Shown here: piece after piece, positions 10,180 through 18,114 of the stretch
How positions within the stretch are numbered: position 1 is the first letter of the stretch
Layout: every line of letters starts with the position of its first letter
Source: Streptomyces cirratus
GTDB lineage: Bacteria > Actinomycetota > Actinomycetes > Streptomycetales > Streptomycetaceae
Direction: 5' to 3'
NCBI RefSeq assembly: GCF_014650775.1
Contig: NZ_BMVP01000023.1
Coordinates: 1 to 64,000, forward strand
DNA length: 64,000 nucleotides
Made by a program: the position numbers and the translations under genes
Notes under the pieces: generated by a model
Database searches by the model: none
Told to the model about the DNA's origin: nothing
What the model saw: the letters and a program-made list of their open reading frames with translations, nothing else

Positions 10180-10268
10180 TGCCTGCCCCTCCTGAGGATC
10201 TGTGCGGTGGAGCAAACCTACCCTGAACGGAGTACCGCGTTTCAGATGCGCCGGGTGGCGGGCGGGCG

Positions 10269-10757
10269 TCAGGATTCCGGCGAGCGCAGGACGCGCAGGT
10301 GTCCCCTTCGGGTCTCGCCGGTGGCCTGGGGTCCCGGTACGGACTTGCCGGCCTCGGCGGCGCGGTCGTGCGGACGGGCCGCTTCGCGCACGGCGTTGGC
10401 CAGCGCTTCGAGGTCGTCGCCGCTGGGGCGCGAAGGCGGGCCGCCGTCCGTAAGGCGTACGACTTCCCAGCCCCTGGGGGCGGTCAGGCGCTCGGAGTGC
10501 TCGGCGCACAGGTCGTAACAGTGGGGTTCGGCGTACGTGGCGAGCGGGCCGAGAACTGCGGTCGAGTCGGCGTAGACGTACGTCAGTGTGGCGACGGCAG
10601 GGCGGCCGCACGCGGTGCGCGAACAGCGACGTACAAGGCTCACGACGTTGGACGGTACCGCACTCTTGACCGGGCCGCGACGACTCGGCCGTCGGCCACC
10701 CGGCCGTGTCGCCTCGAACACCCGGGAACCTTGGCCGGATCGTTCGCGGTACGACAT
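10269..10757 (-). CDS. DUF3499 family protein
   Basis: Up to 162 aa; the conserved part begins at RRCSRTACGRPAVATLTYVY and continues ATYAEPHCYDLCAEHSERLT and PRGWEVVRL. An in-frame GTG at 10643 (VSLVRRCSR, 124 aa) is an alternative start, and neither start has a good ribosome site. Two cysteine pairs (CSRTAC and CYDLC) suggest a zinc ribbon. The family is actinobacterial, small and of unknown function, and typically lies beside manB and the metallopeptidase-like gene, which is the case here. The tail after residue 110 is likely disordered. Confidence 0.85.
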   Translation of the reverse strand: MSYRERSGQGSRVFEATRPGGRRPSRRGPVKSAVPSNVVSLVRRCSRTACGRPAVATLTYVYADSTAVLGPLATYAEPHCYDLCAEHSERLTAPRGWEVVRLTDGGPPSRPSGDDLEALANAVREAARPHDRAAEAGKSVPGPQATGETRRGHLRVLRSPES

Positions 10758-10815
10758 CGGTCCGTGACCGGGCCGGGCCCCTGCCAGGCGGCCGGGTCAG
10801 GGCTACCCTGCGGGG

Positions 10816-11310
10816 GTGACGGACAGCCCGCTGACTCCCCCGAGCCCTCCCGGCCCCTCCTCCTCCGGCCCCCTGCCCCCTGCGTCCGAGCCGCGCCCCC
10901 GTCGGCGCGACCGGCACGGGCGGGGCATGCGGGGGCCGGTGGCGCCCCCTCAGGTGCCGCTGGCGGCCAGCCGGTCGGAGCTCTTCGGTGACCTGGTGCG
11001 GGATTCGGTGGAGCGGCTGGAGCGGCGGTGGCCGCAGCTGGCCGAGGTGGAGTTCGTGATCGCGGACGTGCCGGGGCCGCCGGGTGGCCCGGAGGGCGGC
11101 TGGAACGACGAGGCCGTGCCTCTCGGCGGGCTGACGGACGCGGGCGAGGGGCGGCCGGCCCGGGTCGTGGTGTTCCGGCGGCCGGTGGAGATCCGGGCGA
11201 AGTCACGGGACGAGCGGGCGCTGCTGGTCCACGAGGTCGTGGTGGAGCAGGTGGCCGACCTGCTGGGGCTCTCCCCGGAGATCGTGGACCCGCGCTACGG
11301 CCAGGACTGA
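10816..11310 (+). CDS. Metallopeptidase-like (DUF1025) family protein
   Basis: 164 aa from a GTG (VTDSPLTPPSPPGPSSSG). The first 45 residues are Pro/Ser/Arg-rich and probably disordered. The conserved domain runs from SELFGDLVRDSVERLERRWP to the end, with VEFVIADVPG, VVFRRPVEIRAKSRDERALL and LVHEVVVEQVADLLGLSP. Related proteins in other phyla carry HExxH, but here the second histidine is Glu/Gln (HEVVVEQ), so ordinary zincin chemistry is doubtful. It is divergent from DUF3499 and convergent with the next gene. Confidence 0.85.
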   Translation: MTDSPLTPPSPPGPSSSGPLPPASEPRPRRRDRHGRGMRGPVAPPQVPLAASRSELFGDLVRDSVERLERRWPQLAEVEFVIADVPGPPGGPEGGWNDEAVPLGGLTDAGEGRPARVVVFRRPVEIRAKSRDERALLVHEVVVEQVADLLGLSPEIVDPRYGQD

Positions 11311-11317
11311 ACCGTCC

Positions 11318-12793
11318 TCAGAAGAGGACGCCGAGGTCTTGCGACGGCTTCGGGACCGCCACCGTCGAGTGGTCGTCGCAGAACGGCTGGACGGTGAACA
11401 TCGGGATGCCGTCCTGCGGCAGCGTCAGGGTCCGCGAGGCGTGGACCGGGCCACCGGAGAGGGTCTCGATCGTCAGGGCGTACGCGCCCTTGCCGCCGGT
11501 CGGGGCCGGGGCCGGGGAGAGCGCCTGGGTGGTGCCCGCCTTGACGGTGAGTTCCCGGACGGCCGGCTGGCCGCCCTCGGTGCCCGGCGAGGCCGTGACG
11601 CGTACCTTCGCGTCGGCGCCGACCGCCGTGAGGGCCACGGCGGTCGCCTTGTCGTCGGTGCGGTTGTCGGCGACCGTCGCCCGCGCGCCGACCGGGGAGG
11701 TCGCCGGGACGAAGCCCAGTTCCTGCTTCGTGCCGCTGCCGCGCACCACCCGTACCGCCGCGACGAGCGGTACGGGCTTCTTCGCGTCCGCCGGGGTCAG
11801 CAGCAGCGAACCCGCCTCGCCCCGGGTCACGTCCTTGAGGTCCACGCTCGTCGTCATACCGGCCTTGACGTGCAACTGCTCGTTGCCGGCGGGGGTGATG
11901 GCGCCGCCCGGTCCCGCGAGGCGCAGGTTCACCTCGGCGTCGTCCTCGCCGGGTGCGAAGGCGACCAGCCGTACGGAGGTGGCGTCGGCGGGGATGCCGG
12001 GCAGCACCAGGGACCCGGCCGGGTCGGTGGAGGCGGGCAGCCAGTCGGCGCCGACGCCGTCCTCGGCGATCTGTGCGGAGGCCCCGACCCGTCCCGAGCC
12101 GGTCGTGACGTGGGCGGTGACGTCGGCCACCTGGGCGTCGGGGACGAGGGGGGAGAGCAGGACGCGGGCGGTGGAGTGGGGGTCGACCTGGAAGACGCGG
12201 TCGGGGGTGCCCGGCTTGTCCTTGAGCAGCCCGTCGGGGCCGTAGAGCTTGATGTCGACCTCGGCGACGGTGTCGTCGGGGTTGGTGAGGTGGATGTAGT
12301 CCTGGCGGCCCTTGGCGGTGCTGACGCCGGGGAACCAGAAGTCGGTGCCGGGCGCGGTGCAGCCGACCCCGAGGAGGCCGCGCGCCTGGCCGACGGAGAC
12401 CTTCGTGGTCTGCTGGGCCGTCCAGCCGGGTGCGAGGTTCCCGCTCGCGACGCCGGTCAGGGCGGGTGCCTCGGCGCCGGAGGCGGTCGCGCCGACGGGC
12501 TTGCCGGGTTCCTTCGGCTCCAGGACGGTCTTGCCGTCCTTGGCCGAGAGCCGGGCCGAGCCCTTGCCGCCGGCCGCGCCGGGGGTGATCGAGGTGTACG
12601 TGGTCTCGGCGATGTCCGAGGAACTGGGCGCGGGGCACACCAGCACGGACTGCTCCACCGGCATCCGGGTGCCGGCCGCCGTCTTCTTCGCGTCGGCGGG
12701 GGCGGCTGCCGGGGCGGTGAGGGAGGCGAGGCCGGTGAGGGCCGCCAGTGCCGCCGCGACGGCGGCCAGCGTGAGGGGGGCGCGCTGCTTCAC
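11318..12793 (-). CDS. DUF5719 exported protein
   Basis: 491 aa from a GTG (VKQRAPLTLAAVAAALAALT). An N-terminal signal peptide or anchor ends near APADAKK. The rest is beta-rich with no membrane helix: DYIHLTNPDDTVAEVDIKLY, ASTDPAGSLVLPGIPADATS, and a C-terminal FCDDHSTVAVPKPSQDLGVL. Its start overlaps the stop of the upstream glycosyltransferase by 4 bp (GTGA), so the two are translationally coupled. This suggests an extracytoplasmic partner of that enzyme. No catalytic motif is recognised. Confidence 0.88.
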   Translation of the reverse strand: MKQRAPLTLAAVAAALAALTGLASLTAPAAAPADAKKTAAGTRMPVEQSVLVCPAPSSSDIAETTYTSITPGAAGGKGSARLSAKDGKTVLEPKEPGKPVGATASGAEAPALTGVASGNLAPGWTAQQTTKVSVGQARGLLGVGCTAPGTDFWFPGVSTAKGRQDYIHLTNPDDTVAEVDIKLYGPDGLLKDKPGTPDRVFQVDPHSTARVLLSPLVPDAQVADVTAHVTTGSGRVGASAQIAEDGVGADWLPASTDPAGSLVLPGIPADATSVRLVAFAPGEDDAEVNLRLAGPGGAITPAGNEQLHVKAGMTTSVDLKDVTRGEAGSLLLTPADAKKPVPLVAAVRVVRGSGTKQELGFVPATSPVGARATVADNRTDDKATAVALTAVGADAKVRVTASPGTEGGQPAVRELTVKAGTTQALSPAPAPTGGKGAYALTIETLSGGPVHASRTLTLPQDGIPMFTVQPFCDDHSTVAVPKPSQDLGVLF

Positions 12794-15700
12794 TGCTGGG
12801 TGCTCCCGTCCGGACGCGGGTCGTGCTGTCCGTAGGTGTACGGCGGTTCCTGCCGCTGGGGCTGTTGCTGCTGCTGGTACGGGTCGTACGGCTGCTGCTG
12901 GTAGGGGTACGGCTCGGCGTACGGCTGCTGCGGCTGCTGCTGTTCGTACGGGTAGGCCTGGTAGGCGTAGCTCTCGTCCCCGTAGGGCTGCTGCCCGTAC
13001 GGCTGTTCCCCGTAGGCCGGCTGCGCCGGGATCTGCGCGTACGGGTCCGCGGCGACGGCGGCTTCGGCGGCCGCCGGCACCCCGGCCTGCGCGTCCGCTT
13101 CGGCGCGCAGCCGGCGGGCGCGACGGCCCTCGCCCGGGCCGGGCTGCTCCGGGAGGGCGGCCGCTTCCTCCGGGAGGTCGTCGTCGAGCCGTGCCCGGCG
13201 GCCCGGGAGGGCCAGTACGAGCAGCAGGAGGGCGAGCAGGCCCTGGGTCCAGTGCCAGGCGTCGCGGGCGAGGGAGTCCTGGTAGGTGAGGTCCAGACGG
13301 CCGCCCTTGGCGGGCAGTTCGAAGCCCTGCGCCCAGCCGTCCAGGGTCTTCGGCCTCAGGGGTTTGCCGTCGAGGGTGGCCTGCCAGCCGGGGGCGGCCC
13401 GGTCGGCGATCCGCAGCATCCGGCCCTCCTCCCCCGCCGGGATCTTGGTGTGGGCCTCGACGGGCTCCGCCTCGACGGCGATGGGCGCCTGCCCCTGCTT
13501 GCCGGGGACGATGACGGCGCGGGCGAGGGAGCGTTCGACCTCCCAGACGGCGGTGCCGTCGTCCTGACGGCCGGACTTGAGGCCGGGGGTGGCGTCGAGG
13601 ACCTGCCGGAACTGCCGGGGCCCGTCGGCGGGCAGGACGATGTAGCGGACGGCGAAGCCGCCGAGCTGCGCGCTCTGGTCGGCGCCGGAGCCGGAGACCA
13701 GGCTGGCCACGACCTTCGCGAGGCGGGGTTCGGCGCCCGCTTCGGTGAGGAGTTCCGCATCGCCCAGGCGCGCGCCGGAGCCGCGGACCAGGGCGTAGGA
13801 GACGGTGGCGGGCGAGGTTCCGCCGAGCACCAGGGTGCGGCTGCGGTTGCTGTCGTCGGCCTGGGCGGCGACGAAGGCGGGGACTTGGACGGGGTCGCGC
13901 CGCTGGAGGGGTCCGTCGGCGCCGGAGACCATCCAGACGGCGGCGCCGATGAGGGGGCCGGTGGCGGCGCCGAGCGTGATGAGGGCGGCGAGCGGCTGGC
14001 GCCAGCCGAAGCTGCGGGCGGCCACGCGCTCCTTGGCACCGTCCGCGCCGACCACGGCGGCCGCGAGCAGGCCGAGGCCGTACACGAGGGTGCCGGGGCC
14101 GGCCCAGGCGCTGTGGTTGAGGACGACGGCGAGGAGCAGGCCGGCCAGGGCGGTGGTCCAGGCGGCGCCGACGGCGAACCGCCGGTCGGCGCGCAGCAGG
14201 GCGGCGAGGGCGGCGAGGACGACGCCGAGCAGCAGTATGCCGCCGGTGGTGCCGGGGCCGCCGGGGCCGGCGCCGAGGAGGTCGAGGGCGGTGGCGGAGC
14301 CGGACCCGTAGGGCAGGCCGGCCTCGCGCAGGAAGCGGTCGGGGTGCGTGAGCAGGCCGAGGGACCAGGGTGCGAGGGCGAGCAGCGGTACGGCGAGGAC
14401 GGCCAGGAGCCGCAGCGCGTACGCCGCGCGGCGTGCGGGGCGGGTGAGGAGTGCGGCGGCGCCGAGGACTGCGGCGAGGGGCCAGACGGCGGGGGTGAAG
14501 GCGGTGGCCAGGGTCAGCAGGAGGGTGGTGGTCCACGCGGCGCGCCAGCTGCGGTCGGGGGCGCCGGCGACGTCGCCGAGGCCGAAGGCAGTGGCGGCGG
14601 AGCGGGCGATGAGGGGGAGCAGGATCGCGAGGACGGCCGTGCCGAGGCGGCCGCCGGCGAGTGCTCCGGTCACGGCGGGCAGGAAGGCGTAGGCGACGGC
14701 CGCCCAGGCGCGCAGCAGCCGGGATTCGACGAGCGGGCGGGACGCGAAGTAGGCGGTGAGGCCCGCGAGGGGAACCGAGCAGACCAGCAGCAGGGTGAGG
14801 GCGGCCGGCGCGGAGCCGAACAGCAGGGTGGCGACGGCGCCCAGGACGGCGAGGTAGGGCGGGGCGCCCGCGGCGGTTCCGGCGGCGACGGGCTGCCAGT
14901 CGGAGGTGTAGGTGCGCCAGAGGTCGAGGCCCCGTTCGGGGGCGGGCAGCAGGGCGCCGCCCATGAGGGAGCCGCCGAAGAGGAGGGCGCGGCAGGCGAT
15001 GAGGGAGCCGAGCAGGAGGAGGGCGAACAGGACGGGGGCGGGGTTGCGGGCGATCCGCTTGAGCCGCCCGGACTGTTCGCCTTCCAGGTAGTCGGCGTCT
15101 TCTGATCCGGGTTCGGGGGGGACGGTGGCGGCGCCGTGCCGGCTCGCGCCGGCGGTGTCGGTGTCGCCGTCCGCGCCGAAGTACCCGGCGAGCTGTTCGG
15201 CGTTGGCGCGCAGGGTGGAGCCGGGCGGCGGGAAGAGGGGGCGCAGTTCGGCGGCGGGGACGGCGGGGCGGCGGCGGGCCTTGCGGGCGGCGAGGATCCG
15301 GCCGGGGCGGAGCAGGGTGGCGAGCAGGCCGGTGAACTCGTCGACGGCCTGGCCGGGTGCCTTGCCGAGGAGGTAGCCGAGGGTGCGCAGCAGGGTGCCG
15401 ACGATCAGGCGCAGGAGTACGTAGGGCAGGGCGCGGCCCGAGGAGTTGGCCAGCACGGTGTAGACGGCGCCGGCCTTGTCGACGCGGTGGGGGCTCACGG
15501 AGGAGCGGCCGGCGCAGTCGACGGTGCGGCGTTCGCGGGCGGCGGCTTCGGCGTGCCGCATGACGGCGTCGGGGGCGACGAGGACGGTGTGGCCGGCGCT
15601 GTGGGCGCGCCAGCAGAGGTCGACGTCGTCGCGCATGAGGGGCAGGCGCCGGTCGAAGCCGCCGAGGGCGTCGTAGACGTCGCGGCGTACGAGCATGCCG

Positions 15701-16368
15701 GCGGTGGAGACGGACAGGACGGGGCGGATCTGGTCGTGCTGGCCCTGGTCCTGTTCGCGGCGGTCGAGGCCGGTCCAACGGCGGCCGCTGCGGGCGATGG
15801 TGACGCCGGCTTCGAGGAGCTGTTTCTTGTCGTACCAGCCGCGGAGTTTGGGGCCGATGACGGCGGCGTCGGGGTTCTCGTCGGCGACGCGCAGGAGTTC
15901 GGTGAGGGCGTCGGCTTCGGGGGCGCTGTCGTCGTGGAGCAGCCAGAGCCACTGGACGGGTTCGCCGTGGGGGAGTTCGGGCAGGTCGTAGGCGTCGTCG
16001 CGCCAGGTGCGGCTGACGGGGTCCCAGCCGCTGGGGCGCTTGAGGTACGGGAGGTCCTCGGGGGTCAGCTCGCCGGCGCTGCGGGCGGCTTCGTCCACCG
16101 CGGTGCCGAAGCCGGTGCGGCGGGCGAGGTGGAGGACGTTGCCGGAGCCGAGGGCTTCGGTGAGCAGGCGCGCGGAGTCGTCGGAGCTGCCGGTGTCGGC
16201 GGCGACGTACTGCTGTGCGGGGCGTTCCTGGGCGAGGAGGCCGGCGAGGGTGCGGGGCAGCCAGCGGGCGCCGTCGTGGGCGACGACGACCGCGGTGACG
16301 ACGTGCCGGGGGAACTCGGGGGTGCCGGCCACCTGGTGGGAGGCCGTCGAGCTGCTGTGCAGGGACAT
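12790..16368 (-). CDS. Large GT2-type membrane glycosyltransferase with Q/Y-rich tail
   Basis: 1192 aa, starting MSLHSSSTASHQVAGTPEFP. Domain 1 (about 20-270) is a GT-A family 2 glycosyltransferase: VTAVVVAHDGARWLPRTLAG, WLLHDDSAPEADALTELLRV (metal-site DD) and VDLCWRAHSAGHTVLVAPD. Domain 2 (about 330-830) holds a dozen or more membrane helices. A periplasmic beta domain follows (AVWEVERSLARAVIVPGKQG), then a final helix near WHWTQGLLALLLLVLALPGR. The last 80 residues are a low-complexity tail of PYGQQPYG/PYEQQQPQQPY repeats. The donor and acceptor are unknown. It is coupled to the DUF5719 gene and lies downstream of whiB. Confidence 0.9.
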   Translation of the reverse strand: MSLHSSSTASHQVAGTPEFPRHVVTAVVVAHDGARWLPRTLAGLLAQERPAQQYVAADTGSSDDSARLLTEALGSGNVLHLARRTGFGTAVDEAARSAGELTPEDLPYLKRPSGWDPVSRTWRDDAYDLPELPHGEPVQWLWLLHDDSAPEADALTELLRVADENPDAAVIGPKLRGWYDKKQLLEAGVTIARSGRRWTGLDRREQDQGQHDQIRPVLSVSTAGMLVRRDVYDALGGFDRRLPLMRDDVDLCWRAHSAGHTVLVAPDAVMRHAEAAARERRTVDCAGRSSVSPHRVDKAGAVYTVLANSSGRALPYVLLRLIVGTLLRTLGYLLGKAPGQAVDEFTGLLATLLRPGRILAARKARRRPAVPAAELRPLFPPPGSTLRANAEQLAGYFGADGDTDTAGASRHGAATVPPEPGSEDADYLEGEQSGRLKRIARNPAPVLFALLLLGSLIACRALLFGGSLMGGALLPAPERGLDLWRTYTSDWQPVAAGTAAGAPPYLAVLGAVATLLFGSAPAALTLLLVCSVPLAGLTAYFASRPLVESRLLRAWAAVAYAFLPAVTGALAGGRLGTAVLAILLPLIARSAATAFGLGDVAGAPDRSWRAAWTTTLLLTLATAFTPAVWPLAAVLGAAALLTRPARRAAYALRLLAVLAVPLLALAPWSLGLLTHPDRFLREAGLPYGSGSATALDLLGAGPGGPGTTGGILLLGVVLAALAALLRADRRFAVGAAWTTALAGLLLAVVLNHSAWAGPGTLVYGLGLLAAAVVGADGAKERVAARSFGWRQPLAALITLGAATGPLIGAAVWMVSGADGPLQRRDPVQVPAFVAAQADDSNRSRTLVLGGTSPATVSYALVRGSGARLGDAELLTEAGAEPRLAKVVASLVSGSGADQSAQLGGFAVRYIVLPADGPRQFRQVLDATPGLKSGRQDDGTAVWEVERSLARAVIVPGKQGQAPIAVEAEPVEAHTKIPAGEEGRMLRIADRAAPGWQATLDGKPLRPKTLDGWAQGFELPAKGGRLDLTYQDSLARDAWHWTQGLLALLLLVLALPGRRARLDDDLPEEAAALPEQPGPGEGRRARRLRAEADAQAGVPAAAEAAVAADPYAQIPAQPAYGEQPYGQQPYGDESYAYQAYPYEQQQPQQPYAEPYPYQQQPYDPYQQQQQPQRQEPPYTYGQHDPRPDGSTQQ

Positions 16369-16576
16369 CGCGGAACGGGCCCTCCGACCGTGGGGGTTCC
16401 CCGGGACGGGTCCTGGGGGAAGGTCCGGGGGTGGTGTGCCCTCGGAGGCTGCTGGACAGCGCCACACTAACGGCTCGGAACGCGCCGGTCCGCCTCCTGC
16501 GGGGAAGGTGCGGGAGGCGGACCGTCGGCTTGGTTCGCTATGCGGTTGGGTGTGCCCGTCCCTGCCCGGAGCAGGC

Positions 16577-16840
16577 TCAGACGGCTGCCTTTTTCAGGCG
16601 GCGGCGTTCGCGCTCGGAGAGGCCGCCCCAGATGCCGAATCGCTCGTCGTTGGCGAGGGCGTACTCAAGGCATTCGGAGCGGACCTCGCAGGCGAGGCAG
16701 ACCTTCTTGGCTTCGCGGGTGGAGCCGCCCTTCTCGGGAAAGAAGGATTCGGGGTCGGTCTGGGCGCACAGAGCGCGCTCCTGCCATCCGAGCTCCTCGT
16801 CCGCCTCCTCGACCAGCAGTTCCTGAAACAGCTCGGTCAT
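16577..16840 (-). CDS. whiB: WhiB developmental regulator
   Basis: 87 aa, starting MTELFQELLVEEADEELGWQ. WhiB-like proteins carry a 4Fe-4S cluster on four cysteines, here C25, C48, C51 and C57, followed by the GIWGG turn (69-73) and the basic tail ERERRRLKKAAV. Length and sequence match Streptomyces WhiB itself, which acts with WhiA to start sporulation septation. The gene stands alone with a 640-bp upstream gap holding a good promoter (16914-16943) and an inverted repeat (16878-16905). Known S. coelicolor whiB lies next to the same glycosyltransferase, which supports the symbol. Confidence 0.93.
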   Translation of the reverse strand: MTELFQELLVEEADEELGWQERALCAQTDPESFFPEKGGSTREAKKVCLACEVRSECLEYALANDERFGIWGGLSERERRRLKKAAV

Positions 16841-16877
16841 GTGCGCCCCTCGCTCTGTCTGTGCGTCCCCGTGGTGT

Positions 16878-16905
16878 TGTCGTTACTGATCGCTACGTAA
16901 CGACA
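16878..16905. promoter_or_regulatory. 9-bp inverted repeat downstream of the whiB promoter
   Basis: TGTCGTTAC (16878-16886) and its exact complement GTAACGACA (16897-16905) are separated by 10 bp. The element sits just after the predicted transcription start and 38 bp before the whiB ATG. A GACAC pentamer, the core of WhiA sites, overlaps the right arm. The spacing does not fit the BldD box as I know it. Confidence 0.45.
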
Positions 16906-16913
16906 CGAGTGAA

Positions 16914-16943
16914 ATTACAAGTGCGCGGCTCCGGAGCAGTCAA
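16914..16943 (-). promoter_or_regulatory. whiB promoter
   Basis: On the minus strand, TTGACT (938-943 of this kilobase) is followed after 18 bp by TGTAAT at 16914-16919. This is a good vegetative-type promoter pointing at whiB, placing the start near 16907. The rest of the gap, to about 17265, shows no convincing gene. Confidence 0.6.
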
Positions 16944-17270
16944 GCCGGGGTCTGCTATTGGGCCCCTTATTCACTCTGCGGAACCAAGCGAATGCCGTAA
17001 GTGTTCATATCGCCAAAAATCGTGACACATGCCACAGGTGTCGCGAAGCTACCGCCCTCACCCTGAACCCACGCGTCACTCCGGGGTGTGGTTGCGATCC
17101 GGCCGAAGATGCGGCGCGGATCACATTCCGGTCACGATGGCGCCATGAGGTTTGAGATGAGTCGGAAGGGCCATACCAAGCGCCACATGCCCTGGTCGGT
17201 ACTGCACAAACCTTTCTCCGCACCGGGTAACCGGATGAGGTGAATCTTTTCGGCCATTGCGGACATTGGG

Positions 17271-17300
17271 TTGACAGTCCGGCGCCCGAACCGTTCTCCT
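17271..17300 (+). promoter_or_regulatory. Candidate promoter for the leader peptide and cysteine dioxygenase
   Basis: A perfect TTGACA at 17271-17276 is followed after 17 bp by the weak hexamer TTCTCC. If used, transcription would begin at about 17306-17308, i.e. at the leader ATG, giving a leaderless message. The absent Shine-Dalgarno sequence before that ATG agrees with this. Confidence 0.4.
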
Positions 17301-17307
17301 TGTACGC

Positions 17308-17394
17308 ATGTCAGCGCCCGCAGCCGCCACCCGGACCCCCATTCGTGGGTTCCTGTGCGCTGCCCAGGTTCGCTGTCGCTGTTGCAGCTGTTGA
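17308..17394 (+). CDS. Cysteine-rich leader peptide upstream of cysteine dioxygenase
   Basis: 28 codons: it starts MSAPAAATRTPIRGF and ends AQVRCRCCSC before TGA. Six of 28 residues are Cys, five of them among the last six codons but one (C23, C25, C26, C28, plus C17 earlier). The ATG has no Shine-Dalgarno sequence and lies where a leaderless transcript would begin. The stop is 3 bp before a strong hairpin and 86 bp before the cysteine dioxygenase ATG. Polycysteine leader ORFs that sense cysteine are described in mycobacteria. Here translation and function are inferred from position and composition; the reading frame is directly seen. Confidence 0.6.
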   Translation: MSAPAAATRTPIRGFLCAAQVRCRCCSC

Positions 17395-17397
17395 TGC

Positions 17398-17472
17398 CCC
17401 GGGAGCCCCGGCTCCTCCGGGCAACCGGCTACCCCCACAGCGACCGCCAGCACGACTGACATCCGTCGAGGA
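17398..17472 (+). promoter_or_regulatory. Attenuator-like hairpin and masked ribosome site
   Basis: A 9-bp stem with a 2-nt bulge forms between CCCGGGAGC (17398-17406) and GCTCCTCCGGG (17411-17421), with loop CCCG. The right arm holds TCCTC (17413-17417), complementary to the cysteine dioxygenase Shine-Dalgarno GAGGA (17468-17472). The hairpin and the TCCTC:GAGGA pairing are mutually exclusive. A ribosome stalled on the leader Cys codons would cover the left arm. There is no U-tract, so a translational rather than intrinsic-termination switch is favoured. Confidence 0.45.
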
Positions 17473-17480
17473 CTCCCCCG

Positions 17481-18047
17481 ATGAACAGCACCCCCAAGCC
17501 CAGCGCCACCGCCGCCGCGACCGGCGCCGCCGCCCCCGCCGTGGTCGAGAGCGACCTCCAGATCGCCGGCGACATCCTCTCCGTACAGCACCTGCTCCAG
17601 CCCGCCCGCGAACACCCGGCCACCGTCGCCGAGTTCGTGGGCCTCGCCCGCTCCATCGCCGCGGACCGCACCCAGTGGGAGCACCTGGTCCGCTACGACG
17701 CCACCACCCGCTGGTACCACCGCCTGCGCACCGGCCCCGGCTACGAGGTGTGGCTGCTCAGCTGGGTCCCCGGGCAGGGCAGCGGCCTGCACGATCACGG
17801 TGACTCCTCCGGCGTACTGACCGTCCTGGAGGGCGAGCTCACCGAGCACGGCCGGCGCGGCCCGCTCACCCTCGCCGCCGGAGCCCAGCGCGTCCTGGCC
17901 CCCGGCCGCGCCCACGAGGTCGTCAACGACACCCTCGACGGCGCCGTCAGCCTGCACGTCTACTTCCCCGGCCTGACCGAGATGCCCATGCACAGCTGCT
18001 CCCCGGCGCGGCCCGAGGCCCTCGCCGAGGCCCCGGTGGGCGCCTGA
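17481..18047 (+). CDS. Cysteine dioxygenase family protein
   Basis: 188 aa starting MNSTPKPSATAAATGAAAPA, with GAGGA 8 bp upstream. Cysteine dioxygenases oxidise L-cysteine to cysteine sulfinate with iron and O2. The cupin iron ligands are visible: GLHDHGDSSGV gives H104 and H106, and GRAHEVVND gives H145. The N-terminal 20 residues are Ala/Thr-rich and probably disordered. It is preceded by a Cys-rich leader ORF and followed 67 bp later by fbiA, which is probably a separate unit. The leader strengthens the case that cysteine is the substrate. Confidence 0.9.
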   Translation: MNSTPKPSATAAATGAAAPAVVESDLQIAGDILSVQHLLQPAREHPATVAEFVGLARSIAADRTQWEHLVRYDATTRWYHRLRTGPGYEVWLLSWVPGQGSGLHDHGDSSGVLTVLEGELTEHGRRGPLTLAAGAQRVLAPGRAHEVVNDTLDGAVSLHVYFPGLTEMPMHSCSPARPEALAEAPVGA

Positions 18048-18114
18048 CGCTCCGCGCAGGCCGCGCGCCGCCACCCCGGGGCGACGGCGCGCGGCCTGCT
18101 GACAGACTGGCCGC

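Noticed and set aside
12850..13000. Q/Y repeats considered as a frameshift product.
   Set aside because: The tail is in frame with the helix region and runs to the GTGA-coupled stop; codon use is like the rest of the gene.
11318..16465. A very long open frame antisense to or overlapping the glycosyltransferase, rich in Arg/Pro/Ala.
   Set aside because: Such frames are a by-product of high third-codon GC. It has no family motif, and the real proteins in the other frame have clear domains.
17395..17440. Resemblance of GAGCCCCGGCTC...GGGCAACC to a SAM-IV-type riboswitch core.
   Set aside because: The nested stem and CAACC recall the SAM-IV family, but the rest of the fold is missing and the Cys leader explains the region better.
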